Positions 23,693 to 32,379 of a stretch of DNA of 33,086 nt are shown piece by piece. The stretch comes from Chlamydia trachomatis. GTDB lineage: Bacteria > Chlamydiota > Chlamydiia > Chlamydiales > Rhabdochlamydiaceae. The stretch spans positions 1 through 33,086 of the forward strand of contig CAMDHO010000025.1 in the NCBI GenBank assembly GCA_945898205.1. The letters run 5' to 3'. Position 1 is the first letter of the stretch; each line of letters opens with the position of its first letter. The position numbers and the translations under genes are program-made. Under the pieces are notes generated by a model, which saw only the letters and a list, made by a program, of their open reading frames with translations, made no database searches and was not told the origin of the DNA.

Positions 23693-25033
23693 ATGTTTGG
23701 AACTTTAACAGAAAAATTTCAGCAGCTTTTTGGCTCTCTAACGGGTAAGAAAACCCTGACAGAAGAAAATATTGCGGATGCTATTAGGCAAGTTAGAATC
23801 GCTTTGCTTGATGCGGACGTCAATTATTCTGTTGCGAGTCAGTTTATTAAGAGAGTAAAAGAAAAAGCGCTCGGTGGTAGTGTTCTTAAGTCGATCACTC
23901 CTGGGCAACAATTTATAGATGTAGTTCATAGTGAACTGATAGAATTAATGGGTAAAGAAGAGGTTTTATTAAACCTTGAAAAGACACCTTCGGTTTTAAT
24001 GCTCTGTGGTTTACAAGGTTCTGGTAAGACAACGCATGCTGCAAAACTGGCTCGTTATTTACTTAAAAAAGATCCTCGGAAAAAAATATTACTCGCTGCC
24101 TGTGATTTACAAAGACCTGCAGCTGTAGAGCAGTTAAAGCGTTTAGCTAGTCAAGTCGGTGTTGAAGTGTTTTCTGTAGAAGGAGAGTCTTCCCCTAAAA
24201 AAGTAGCTCAAGGAGCTTTGGATAAACTAAAGAAAGAAGGGTTTGATCTGCTTATTGTAGATACGGCAGGACGCCTTCATTTAGATGAAGAGTTGATGTT
24301 GCAACTAGAAGATTTGAAAACCTTACTCAATCCTCAAGAGATTTTATTTGTAGCAAGTGCTAGCACAGGGCAAGACGCAGTAAAAACAGCGCATGAGTTT
24401 GATAAGCGTATTTCGATTACGGGTACTATTTTAACGATGTTAGATGGAAACTCTAGAGCGGGTGCTGCAATTTCTATTTGTGAGGTTACAGGAAAGCCTT
24501 TGAAGTTTGAGGGGATCGGCGAAAAATTAGATGATTTACAGCTGTTTTCTCCGAAATCGATGGCTGATCGAATTCTTGGAATGGGAGATGTAGTTAACTT
24601 AGTTAGAAAAGCACAAGAGCATTTTAGTGAAGAGGAAGGCAAGGCATTAGAAAAAAAACTGCTTAAGGCCTCGTTTACTTATAGTGACTATCTTAAGCAG
24701 ATGACGATGATGAAAAAAATGGGTTCTTTTAAGAGTTTGCTCAAGATGTTGCCAGGAATGCCTTCGTTAGATGAATTAAATATCGATGAAAAGGAATTTA
24801 ACAAAACTGAATCGATGATTTTATCGATGACTTTTGAAGAAAGAGATGAAAAGGTTGAGTTAGTTCCAAGCCGTAGAAGGCGCATTGCTAAGGGTAGTGG
24901 TGTTTGCATAGATGATGTGAATCGCATGGTTAAAAGTTTTAAGAAAATGAAACAGTTTTTTAAAGATATGCCTAGTCTCAAGAAGCAATTTCAAAAAGAG
25001 ACTGGAAAAAAGGAGAGTTTTTTATGGCGTTAA
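23693..25033 (+). CDS. ffh: Signal recognition particle protein Ffh with altered G4 motif
   Basis: Ffh binds signal peptides and 4.5S RNA and pairs with FtsY. The 446-residue product has the N domain (1-95), P-loop GLQGSGKT (106-113), CDLQRPAAVEQL (137-148), DTAGRLH (190-196) and ILGMGD. The methionine-rich M domain follows (from about 325), with RRRRIAKGSG as the RNA-binding helix-turn-helix. The G4 motif normally reading TKLD is TMLD (248-251) and the following DGDARGG loop reads DGNSRAG; the FtsY in this window keeps TKLD and DGSAKGG. I recall chlamydial Ffh proteins departing similarly, so this may be clade-wide. Its stop overlaps rpsP by 10 bases. Confidence 0.96.
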   Translation: MFGTLTEKFQQLFGSLTGKKTLTEENIADAIRQVRIALLDADVNYSVASQFIKRVKEKALGGSVLKSITPGQQFIDVVHSELIELMGKEEVLLNLEKTPSVLMLCGLQGSGKTTHAAKLARYLLKKDPRKKILLAACDLQRPAAVEQLKRLASQVGVEVFSVEGESSPKKVAQGALDKLKKEGFDLLIVDTAGRLHLDEELMLQLEDLKTLLNPQEILFVASASTGQDAVKTAHEFDKRISITGTILTMLDGNSRAGAAISICEVTGKPLKFEGIGEKLDDLQLFSPKSMADRILGMGDVVNLVRKAQEHFSEEEGKALEKKLLKASFTYSDYLKQMTMMKKMGSFKSLLKMLPGMPSLDELNIDEKEFNKTESMILSMTFEERDEKVELVPSRRRRIAKGSGVCIDDVNRMVKSFKKMKQFFKDMPSLKKQFQKETGKKESFLWR

Positions 25034-25347
25034 GAATTCGTTTAAGGCAACAAGGAAGCAAAAATAGACAGACATATCGAATTGTAGTGGCGGATGCTTT
25101 GACAAGAAGAGATGGGAAGTATGTAGAGAAGTTGGGTTTTTACCTTCCTTACCTAATGGAAAATAACTGTGAAATTGATGCTGATAGAATGATGTATTGG
25201 CTTCAGCAAGGAGCTCAGATGTCGGAGCAGGTAAAATCTTTAGCAGCAACTTTTGCTCCAAATGCACTTAAGATTTTCAATGAGCAAAAGCTAGCACTTA
25301 AAGCAAAAAAAGTTGCTAAGAAAAGAGCTAAAAAAGAAAAAGCGTAA
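25024..25347 (+). CDS. rpsP: 30S ribosomal protein S16
   Basis: The 107-residue product begins MALRIRLRQQGSKNRQTYRI and has the S16 hallmarks VVADALTRRDGKYVEKLGFY and DADRMMYWLQQGAQMSEQV, with a Lys/Ala-rich tail. Its ATG lies inside the ffh coding region, with GGAG just before it. In many bacteria rimM separates rpsP and trmD; here trmD follows directly after 8 bases. Confidence 0.97.
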   Translation: MALRIRLRQQGSKNRQTYRIVVADALTRRDGKYVEKLGFYLPYLMENNCEIDADRMMYWLQQGAQMSEQVKSLAATFAPNALKIFNEQKLALKAKKVAKKRAKKEKA

Positions 25348-25355
25348 GATCATAT

Positions 25356-26039
25356 ATGCGGATCCATATTCTCTCTCTCTTTCCGGATTACTTTAGTGGA
25401 CCTTTTGATGTAAGTATCATTAAGAAAGCAAGAGACCATGGACTTATAGAAATAGAGCTTGTTGATATTAGGGATTTTGCTGAAGGTAAGCATAAGAAAG
25501 TAGATGATCGTCCTTGTGGAGGAGGTCCAGGCATGGTACTCATGCCAGAGCCTCTTTGTAGAGCCATTAGATCTCTTAAGACTCCAGAGTCAAGAGTGAT
25601 TCATCTTTCGCCGCAGGGTAGTTTGCTTTCATCCAAAGTCTGTGAGAGGTTAGCTTTAAGCTCTCATCTTATTTTGGTCTGTGGTCATTATGAAGGAATA
25701 GATGAGCGAGTGATTGAAAAGGAAGTCGATGAAGAAATCAGTATTGGTGACTACGTGTTAACCAATGGATGTCTATCTTCGATCGTGCTTGTAGATGCAC
25801 TCTCTAGGTTTGTTCCAGGGGTAATAGGAAATGAGTTAGCGGTGTATCAGGACTCGTTTCAAGATGGACTTTTTGATGGGCCTCAGTACACAAAGCCGTA
25901 TGATTTTGAAGGATCTTTAGTTCCCTCTGTATTATCGAGTGGCCACCATGAAGAGATCCGCAAATGGAAATTACATCAAGCATTACAAAAAACAAAAAAG
26001 GTTCGTCCTGATTTATATCAGAGACTCCGAGCGCATTAA
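25356..26039 (+). CDS. trmD: tRNA (guanine37-N1)-methyltransferase TrmD
   Basis: TrmD methylates G37 next to the anticodon and prevents +1 frameshifting. The 227-residue product has the SPOUT trefoil knot with LVCGHYEGIDERVIE and EEISIGDYVLTNG forming the SAM site. DDRPCGGGPGMVLMPEPL lies near the N-terminus and RFVPGVIGNE further on. Its length is normal for the family. It sits between rpsP and rplS, the conserved order. Confidence 0.97.
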   Translation: MRIHILSLFPDYFSGPFDVSIIKKARDHGLIEIELVDIRDFAEGKHKKVDDRPCGGGPGMVLMPEPLCRAIRSLKTPESRVIHLSPQGSLLSSKVCERLALSSHLILVCGHYEGIDERVIEKEVDEEISIGDYVLTNGCLSSIVLVDALSRFVPGVIGNELAVYQDSFQDGLFDGPQYTKPYDFEGSLVPSVLSSGHHEEIRKWKLHQALQKTKKVRPDLYQRLRAH

Positions 26040-26051
26040 AAAGGAGAACAC

Positions 26052-26453
26052 ATGAAACAGTGTCAATTGATTCAGTCTATTGAAAAGGATCAACTCAGGT
26101 CTGATATTCCTGTTTTTAAAGTAGGGGATAGCATTTCCGTTCATACTCGCATTGTTGAGGGAGAGAAGGAAAGAGTTCAGGTATTTACAGGAACAGTGAT
26201 ATCACGTAAGGGAAGTGGTCTTTCTGCGACTATGTCTTTATACAGGGTTTCTTATGGTTCAGGTATGGAAAGAGTTTTCTTGATCCACAGTCCTAGAATT
26301 TCAAGAATCGAAGTTATTAAGTTTGGTAAGGTACGTAAGGCTAAACTTTATTACATAAGAGGCGTTTCAGGAAAAGCCGCTAAGATAAAAGAAAGAATAG
26401 CTCCTAGAAAAGTAAGTAAAACTGTTCAGAGTGAAGTTGTCAAAGAAGAATAA
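26052..26453 (+). CDS. rplS: 50S ribosomal protein L19
   Basis: The 133-residue product has the L19 pattern: [59 protein letters not shown] and [21 protein letters not shown]19 sits at the 30S-50S interface. AAGGAG precedes the ATG. The last 20 residues are a variable tail and overlap the rnhB start. Confidence 0.97.
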   Translation: MKQCQLIQSIEKDQLRSDIPVFKVGDSISVHTRIVEGEKERVQVFTGTVISRKGSGLSATMSLYRVSYGSGMERVFLIHSPRISRIEVIKFGKVRKAKLYYIRGVSGKAAKIKERIAPRKVSKTVQSEVVKEE

Positions 26454-27120
26454 TTTCAATCAACCAGTATTTTCTTTCTACGAAAATTCTTTGCAGCCTG
26501 ATCTTCTTTATTTTGAGAAAGAAGCGATTGCAAAGGGCTATCGTAAGATTGCCGGAGTAGATGAAGCGGGAAGGGGGCCTTTAGCAGGTCCTCTTGTAGT
26601 TGCTTCATGCATCTTGCCAAAAGGCCTTATCATAGAAGGCGTAGATGATAGTAAGAAGCTTACTCCAATCCGGAGGCAAGCGCTGTATAGGCAAATTACA
26701 ATGCATCCTCAAATAATTTATTCTATTGAAGTCATAGAGTCATCAGTAATAGACGAAATGAATATATTTAAGGCAACGCTTCATGGGATGAAAGAGGCTG
26801 TCTTACATTTAACAACACCAGCTGATTTTATTTTAGTAGACGGCCCTCATTCTCCGTTTTCACCTAGAAACTCTCAAGCAATAGTTAAAGGCGATAGTCT
26901 TTCACACTCAATTGCTTGTGCCTCTATTTTAGCGAAGGTTAGTCGAGATGCAATAATGGAAGGTCATGATTTGCAATGGCCAGAATATGGCTTTGCAAAG
27001 CATAAAGGTTATCCAACGGCAGAACATTTAAAAGTTTTAAAGGCAATAGGGCCTTGTCCTATTCATCGAGTAAGTTATGCTCCTGTAAAAGAAGCTCTTT
27101 CTTTTTTCTCTTCTATATAA
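26431..27120 (+). CDS. rnhB: Ribonuclease HII
   Basis: RNase HII cleaves RNA in RNA-DNA hybrids, including single ribonucleotides left in DNA. The 229-residue product has the catalytic [17 protein letters not shown] near residue 42, then [11 protein letters not shown], the [10 protein letters not shown] aspartate and SRDAIMEG. The [11 protein letters not shown] segment near the C-terminus is typical of the family. The start is a GTG overlapping rplS by 23 bases; no better start lies between there and the conserved core. It ends the plus-strand operon. Confidence 0.95.
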   Translation: MKLSKKNNFNQPVFSFYENSLQPDLLYFEKEAIAKGYRKIAGVDEAGRGPLAGPLVVASCILPKGLIIEGVDDSKKLTPIRRQALYRQITMHPQIIYSIEVIESSVIDEMNIFKATLHGMKEAVLHLTTPADFILVDGPHSPFSPRNSQAIVKGDSLSHSIACASILAKVSRDAIMEGHDLQWPEYGFAKHKGYPTAEHLKVLKAIGPCPIHRVSYAPVKEALSFFSSI

Positions 27121-27200
27121 AGAATTTTATCTAACTTAAAAAGTTTATTTCATAAGTTGTTTGTTTTTATTTGCTTTTGTATTTAGTTAATAAATCGAAA

Positions 27201-27229
27201 TTGACAAACAGGTGCTTTTGGTGTCTAAT
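27201..27229 (+). promoter_or_regulatory. Near-consensus sigma70-type promoter
   Basis: A perfect TTGACA (27201-27206) is followed after 17 bases by TCTAAT (27224-27229), 11 of 12 consensus positions. No intact gene follows directly: the first 160 bases downstream hold a broken frame, and the next intact gene starts 325 bases on. Confidence 0.7.
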
Positions 27230-27240
27230 AATATTTATAT

Positions 27241-27397
27241 GAGATTGTGGTTTTTAAAGAAGAGTCTTCTTGGAATGTGTTGTTAAAAATAGATAAATGG
27301 AACGACAACTCCTTTAGAAGATAGTATTTCTATTTATTTAGATGTTAGGATTCCTGGCCTAACTTCTCAAAAAGAGGAGGTAAAATCTGAAATTTAG
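27241..27397 (+). pseudogene. Possible decayed gene behind the 27201 promoter
   Basis: One frame reads EIVVFKEESSWNVLLKIDKW. The next frame continues TTPLEDSISIYLDVRIPG, LTSQKEEVKSEI and a TAG at 27395-27397. Joining the two needs one frameshift around 27303. The residue pattern looks protein-like but no family is recognised and no start codon in frame is visible. The remaining bases of this 434-base gap (27121-27240 and 27398-27554) show nothing I can name. Confidence 0.35.
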
Positions 27398-27554
27398 AAG
27401 AGTTTTATGTTTGAATTCTTGGATAGTGATTTATAGAAAAGAGTTGAGAGGACCCTAAAAAATCGATTGGGCGTCTAACCTGTTGATTTCTTGTTTCAGT
27501 AAAAAGACGAGTTAAGATATGGTAAAGATGTTGAAAATTTTTTAGCGGCATATT

Positions 27555-27767
27555 ATGTTTAATTTCAAGATAATGCATTTAGTGATTTTAGCAGCTTTGG
27601 TAATGTCTTTTTCTGTGGCATCTTTAGTCGCAGAGCCTTCAGAGATGGAGCCTATAAAGTCTGAAAAAGAGATTCCAAAACTCCCGAAACCAAAACTGCC
27701 AAAACCTCCAAAAATAGAAAAACCTAGAGAATCTGATCCGGTCAGTAGAGATAAAGAAGTTAACTAG
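27555..27767 (+). CDS. Small secreted Lys/Pro-rich protein, 70 residues
   Basis: Residues 1-26 (MFNFKIMHLVILAALVMSFSVASLVA) form a signal peptide with an ALVA-E cleavage site. The second Met at residue 7 is an alternative start, and neither has a strong ribosome-binding site. The mature 44 residues are polar, with a KLPKPKLPKPPKIEKP stretch likely to adopt an extended polyproline-like shape. No family is recognised; a periplasmic or envelope role is inferred from the signal only. A strong terminator follows. Confidence 0.55.
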   Translation: MFNFKIMHLVILAALVMSFSVASLVAEPSEMEPIKSEKEIPKLPKPKLPKPPKIEKPRESDPVSRDKEVN

Positions 27768-27791
27768 TATTGGAGTTACAACTGGTAATTT

Positions 27792-27825
27792 AAAAGAGCC
27801 TGTCAACTTTTTGACAGGCTCTTTT
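27792..27825. terminator. Bidirectional terminator between convergent genes
   Basis: AAAAGAGCCTGTCAA (27792-27806) and TTGACAGGCTCTTTT (27811-27825) form a perfect 15-bp stem with a 4-base loop. It ends in T-runs on both strands, between the small secreted protein gene and htrA. Confidence 0.92.
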
Positions 27826-27830
27826 CTCTT

Positions 27831-29255
27831 TTAAGGGAGTTTAATTGAATAAAAACGAGTAAGTGCACCATGTTTAATGAGAAGTAATATTCGGTTTTTG
27901 TCATCAGGAGAGCAAGCTGCTTCATTAAGTTCATCTGGAGTCGAAACTTTTTTGTGGTTAATCGCTAAAATCAAGAATCCTGGTCTTATACCAGCAAGAG
28001 CAGCAGGGGAACCGGGTTTGATTTTAGTGATTAGAATGCATTCCTCTCCCTTAGAATAGCCAAGTTGTTTTCTGAGCTCTGGAGTAAGCTTGGATACTTC
28101 GATACCTAATTTTTGCATTACAACACCAGAGGCTGCTAGTGATTCGGATGAAGATCCTAACTTAACATTAATAGGGATAATGTGCCCTTTTCTAATGACT
28201 TTGAGTTTGACAGTAGAACCTGGAAGAGTAAGTGAGATGTCGTTTCTAAAACAGCCAAGGGTTTTTACAGGATCGCCACCATATTCTATAATAATGTCTC
28301 CCTGTTTTAATCCGGCTTTATCTGCAGGGGAGTCTTTGAAAACTTCAGAAACAAGGGCCCCCTCTATTTTTTTTAATTGAAAGGCGTCGGCAATGTCTTT
28401 ATCTACAGATTGTAAAGACACTCCTAAAAAGCCGCGAGTTACAGACCCACTATCAATAAGTTGAACCATGATTTTTTTAGCCATACTACTTGGAATAGCA
28501 AATCCAATACCCATATACCCACCGGAACGAGAAACTATTGCAGTGTTAATTCCAATTACTTCACCATCTAGATTAATTAAGGGCCCCCCAGAATTGCCAG
28601 GGTTAATGGCTGCATCTGTTTGAATGAAATCTTCGAAGTCAGTAATTTGTAGGTCTTGTCTTCCTTTGGCGCTAATGACGCCGACCGTAAGAGAAGCTTC
28701 TAGTTGAAAGGGGCTTCCAATAGCAGCAACCCATTCGCCAATCTCAAGTGTATCAGAATCTCCTAAAGGTAAAAATGGAAAATCATGGCCTTCAACTTTA
28801 ATGATAGCCACGTCTGTAGGCGCATCGGCCCCCACAAGGGTCGCATCTAGCTCTTTTCCTCCGTCAAAACTAACAGTGAGTTTTGTGGCTCCTGAAACGA
28901 CGTGGGCATTGGTCATGATATATCCATCAGAAGAAACAAAGAACCCGGAGCCTTGACTTTTTTCAAGAGATTTTTTCTTGGACTTTGTTGGCCCACCAAA
29001 AAAACGTTGAAATCCATCTGCAGAAGAGGGGTTTTCGGAATTAGGGCCTTCGTCGTCGGAGCTTTCTATTCCTTCAGCTTTAATAAAGACGACGGCTGGG
29101 ATGCTTTTTTTAGCAACATTTGTAAACATCCGAGAAAGGGATCTAGGGCTACATGGAGAAGCCGAATCAGTGGGGGGAGAAGATTCTTTAGCATAAGAGG
29201 TTGAACTTATCAAAGTTGTCAATGCACAAAGCGTCGAGATCCAATATAAAGACAT
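27831..29255 (-). CDS. htrA: Periplasmic serine protease/chaperone HtrA (DegP/DO type)
   Basis: The 474-residue product has a signal peptide (MSLYWISTLCALTTLISSTSYA) and a trypsin-like domain with the triad His118 (NAHVV), Asp148 (TDVAI) and Ser222 (GNSGGPL). Two PDZ domains follow, one starting near 275 (RGFLGVSLQSVDKDIADAF), the other covering about the last 90 residues. It degrades or refolds misfolded envelope proteins and is a key stress protein of intracellular chlamydiae. It follows the M16 protease gene by 97 bases in the same direction. Its ribosome-binding site AGGGAG lies in the 3' arm of a hairpin (29265-29308), so translation may be conditional. Confidence 0.97.
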   Translation of the reverse strand: MSLYWISTLCALTTLISSTSYAKESSPPTDSASPCSPRSLSRMFTNVAKKSIPAVVFIKAEGIESSDDEGPNSENPSSADGFQRFFGGPTKSKKKSLEKSQGSGFFVSSDGYIMTNAHVVSGATKLTVSFDGGKELDATLVGADAPTDVAIIKVEGHDFPFLPLGDSDTLEIGEWVAAIGSPFQLEASLTVGVISAKGRQDLQITDFEDFIQTDAAINPGNSGGPLINLDGEVIGINTAIVSRSGGYMGIGFAIPSSMAKKIMVQLIDSGSVTRGFLGVSLQSVDKDIADAFQLKKIEGALVSEVFKDSPADKAGLKQGDIIIEYGGDPVKTLGCFRNDISLTLPGSTVKLKVIRKGHIIPINVKLGSSSESLAASGVVMQKLGIEVSKLTPELRKQLGYSKGEECILITKIKPGSPAALAGIRPGFLILAINHKKVSTPDELNEAACSPDDKNRILLLIKHGALTRFYSIKLP

Positions 29256-29264
29256 AATTTTTTG

Positions 29265-29308
29265 CTCCCTAGCGTGAATAGTTAAATAAAACTGATTCTC
29301 GCTAGGAG
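29265..29308 (-). promoter_or_regulatory. Hairpin sequestering the htrA ribosome-binding site
   Basis: On the minus strand CTCCTAGCG pairs with CGCTAGGGAG (one bulged G). After an A-A mismatch, GAAT pairs with ATTC, closing a loop of about 15 bases. The 3' arm contains the Shine-Dalgarno AGGGAG, which sits 9 bases before the htrA ATG, so the whole ribosome-binding site would be base-paired when folded. A hairpin of this type suggests translational control, for example an RNA thermometer. No U-run follows, so it is unlikely to be a terminator for the upstream M16 gene. Confidence 0.6.
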
Positions 29309-29352
29309 GGTAAAAAAAATCAAACTCAAAATGCTAGGATGCCCTCTCTTTT

Positions 29353-32295
29353 TTAAATAGGGAATACTGGGATAGGAGTTTTTTGTTTTTCAAAGAGGTC
29401 TTTACCTGCAAAGCTAATCTGAATTCCTTTTTTATTAGAGGAAAAGAATTCAGATTGAATAGCTGTTTTGATGTCAGAGGGTGTTAGAGCTAGTAAGTTT
29501 TTTCGATATTCTCTACGTAGACTTACATCTTTACCATCGCGGTATAAATTATATCCTAAAATAGCCTGACTTCCAGGGGAAACTGGCATATCCATTTGTT
29601 GAATCATGGAAAGCTTAGCTTCTTCTAAGTCTCGATCGCCAAACTGTCCTTTTCCAACAATATCAAGAGCTTCTTCAAAGGCTTTGAAGGTTGCATTAAT
29701 GTGAGGATCTCTATAAGAGTAAAAATAAAAAGATCCGGTTAATGAATTATAGGTAGCCCCAGCTCCATAGGCGCCTCCTATTTCTCTAATTTTATTGTGC
29801 AACACAACGTGTTCAAAAATCTGCGAGGCTACGGAGATAGCCGGAGCATGAGGATGAATGTAGGGAGCAATAGAGTAGGACTCTACGTTATAAGCCACTT
29901 GGGAGGTAATAATGCGACCTTGCGAAAAAACTGGGGTTAATGGATAGAGATCTATCCAAGGGCTGAATGGTTTTTTTGTAAGGCAGAAAATGCTGTTTAG
30001 ATCTTGTTTAGAGATCTTATCAAAAAAGGGTTGATCGCACGATAGGACTAAGTGAAGATTATTAAAGGAAAATAGTTTTTTATGAAGATCTGAGAGTTTT
30101 TGGATTAAAGAAGGGAGAATAGTTGGTAATTGAGACGCTAATTTGTCTATAAAATGGTAGTATGGGAGTCCTGAGGATTCATAACCAAAGAAGGTTGATT
30201 CATCATATCCGCTTAAAGAAAGCTGAATGGCGTACCTTAAAGCGTTTTTAGGGACTCTATTTTGAAGAGAAGATTGAATTTGTTCTATAAGCTCTTTAAT
30301 TCTTTTTTGATCTGTTAAATCGGGAGTCTGCAGAGTGTCACACATAAGAGTGAATAGTTTTTCAGCATTTCTCTCTAGAGATTTCCCTCGAATATTCAGA
30401 GCTGGTTTTTTTTCTTTAGAGTCAGTTGCTTGAACATACAAGGAACTAGAGGTTGAGATTCCTCCTGTATAAGACATCGTATACTCAAGATTTTCTACAT
30501 AGTCTCTGCCTCCAGAACCAAGAGAAGGTAGAATAGAAAGAAGGAGACGTAGATAAGGGATTTCTTCTTTATCGACAGCAGGCAGATCAAAAATTAGATC
30601 TGCGTAGAGAATCGAATTTGTAAAGCATGCGTGATGGAAAATTTTTAGTGAAGAGTCTTCCATATGATGCTTTAAAGGGAACTCTTTTGGAAGCAAAGGA
30701 ACATCGTCTAAGGTGACTTTTGGAAGGCATTCTAGATCTTGTTCATCAATGCTTTTTTGCATTAAATCAAGCTGCTCAGTTTGTAGTAGGATGTTTTCTT
30801 TTTGCTTTTGAGAGAGTGTTTTACTAATGTTTTTAAGTTTCTCTGTTTCTTCTGCTATTTCTTTCTTTTCTAGTTTAGAGTCAGGTGTCATCGTGATTTG
30901 AATTTGATGAGGGTTGTCAAGGAAGTGTTTTTTTAGAAGATTAGGTAGATAGAAAGGGTCTTTTATTTTTTCTAAGAGATCTTTAAAGAGAGAGTGGATC
31001 TTTAGCATGTGCAAAGGATCTCCACCGTGTTGCTTAGCTAAAGCTGAACGGAAAAAGAGACTTAGTCCAAAGGGGCCATGATCACCTGTAATTTCCATAT
31101 GAGAAAATTCAATTTGATGGATGGAGGCTTCAATTACATGTTCCGGAAATGGGGTTTCACTTATTTTTTTTAGAGTTTGGAATAAAAAAGACTCTAAATT
31201 ATCGACTTCTTCTTCTTTACATCCTTTAAAAGTAAGGATGTAAGGCAATTCGCTAAGTTCGGTATCCATTAGAGCTTCTACTTGAGCGCATAGACCAGAT
31301 TCTAAAAGAGGCTTTTTTAGGGGGGAGGCATCAGAGTCCATCAAGATAGAATCTAGAAGAGCAAGAGCAAGCACTTCTATTTGCTCTGTAATGTGACATG
31401 TAACCCAGCCAAAGGATACAAAAGTTTTTGCTTTGGAAAGTTGGTCTTCACCTACGGCATAGGTAGTTTGTTGCTTTATAGGCTTTAAAAAACGAGGCTG
31501 CCTTCCTATAGGAGGTAATGGAGGTAGTGGTTTAACATTTACTAGAGCATTTTCTTGGATGTAATCTAGGTGGTGTTTTAAAGGAAATGAACCGTAAAAA
31601 AAGAAAAGACAGCGACTTGGATGATAATGTATTTTATGAAATTCTAAAAGTTCTTCGTAGGTAAGGTCGGGGATCTCTGCAGGGTCTCCTCCTGAATTGT
31701 AAGCATAGGGGAGGTCTGGGAATAGAGCTTTTAAAGAATCATGCCAAAGTTTGGAGTCAGCTGAAATACTTCCTTTCATTTCATTATAAACAATCCCTTT
31801 GAATTCTAGAGGAGAATTTGAGTTTTTAGGGTTTTTGAATTCTAATCGACATCCTTCTTGTAAGAAGCTTAGTTCTTTGATTTGTGGATGAAAGACAGCG
31901 TCAATATATACATTAAGTAGGTTATAAAAGTCCTTTTCTACTTGAGAAGCAGCAGGATAGCAGGTGAAATCCGATCCTGTAAGAGCGTTCATAAAAGTAT
32001 TAAGACTTCTTCGAGTCATTGAGAAGAAAGGATCTTTTATAGGAAATTTATCAGATCCGCAAAGGGCTACATGTTCTAGAATATGAGGAGCTCCTCTATT
32101 GTTTTTAGGTAAGGTGCGAAAAGACAAGCAAAATAAATTTTCAGGGTCTTCATTTTCAATGTGGATAATATGAGCGCCTGTTGGCTCATGAACGAGTTCT
32201 CTAAAATAACAGTCTAGTTCGTCTATTTTTGTATAAGTTAAGAGTTTGAAGTCTAGGTATGTTTCTCCAACGATTTGTAAAAATGTGCGAGTCAT
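29353..32295 (-). CDS. Insulinase-family (M16C) zinc metalloprotease, PreP-like
   Basis: The 980-residue product has the inverted zinc site HILEH (71-75) in GAPHILEHVALCGS and the distal ligand Glu172 in VYNEMKGSISAD. This layout and the length match M16C proteases such as mitochondrial presequence protease, two halves forming a closed peptide-digesting chamber. The C-terminal half keeps EIGGAYGAGATY, a conserved arginine/tyrosine-type region. There is no signal peptide, so it probably acts on peptides in the cytoplasm. AAGGACC precedes the ATG. Chlamydia has the same protease next to htrA, as I recall it, which matches the pair here. Confidence 0.93.
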   Translation of the reverse strand: MTRTFLQIVGETYLDFKLLTYTKIDELDCYFRELVHEPTGAHIIHIENEDPENLFCLSFRTLPKNNRGAPHILEHVALCGSDKFPIKDPFFSMTRRSLNTFMNALTGSDFTCYPAASQVEKDFYNLLNVYIDAVFHPQIKELSFLQEGCRLEFKNPKNSNSPLEFKGIVYNEMKGSISADSKLWHDSLKALFPDLPYAYNSGGDPAEIPDLTYEELLEFHKIHYHPSRCLFFFYGSFPLKHHLDYIQENALVNVKPLPPLPPIGRQPRFLKPIKQQTTYAVGEDQLSKAKTFVSFGWVTCHITEQIEVLALALLDSILMDSDASPLKKPLLESGLCAQVEALMDTELSELPYILTFKGCKEEEVDNLESFLFQTLKKISETPFPEHVIEASIHQIEFSHMEITGDHGPFGLSLFFRSALAKQHGGDPLHMLKIHSLFKDLLEKIKDPFYLPNLLKKHFLDNPHQIQITMTPDSKLEKKEIAEETEKLKNISKTLSQKQKENILLQTEQLDLMQKSIDEQDLECLPKVTLDDVPLLPKEFPLKHHMEDSSLKIFHHACFTNSILYADLIFDLPAVDKEEIPYLRLLLSILPSLGSGGRDYVENLEYTMSYTGGISTSSSLYVQATDSKEKKPALNIRGKSLERNAEKLFTLMCDTLQTPDLTDQKRIKELIEQIQSSLQNRVPKNALRYAIQLSLSGYDESTFFGYESSGLPYYHFIDKLASQLPTILPSLIQKLSDLHKKLFSFNNLHLVLSCDQPFFDKISKQDLNSIFCLTKKPFSPWIDLYPLTPVFSQGRIITSQVAYNVESYSIAPYIHPHAPAISVASQIFEHVVLHNKIREIGGAYGAGATYNSLTGSFYFYSYRDPHINATFKAFEEALDIVGKGQFGDRDLEEAKLSMIQQMDMPVSPGSQAILGYNLYRDGKDVSLRREYRKNLLALTPSDIKTAIQSEFFSSNKKGIQISFAGKDLFEKQKTPIPVFPI

Positions 32296-32379
32296 TGATT
32301 TCAGGTCCTTTGTGTTTTAGGCAATAGTATCAGTAAGTGGGATATTTACGATAGAATACAGTAGGAAAAACTTTTCTAT

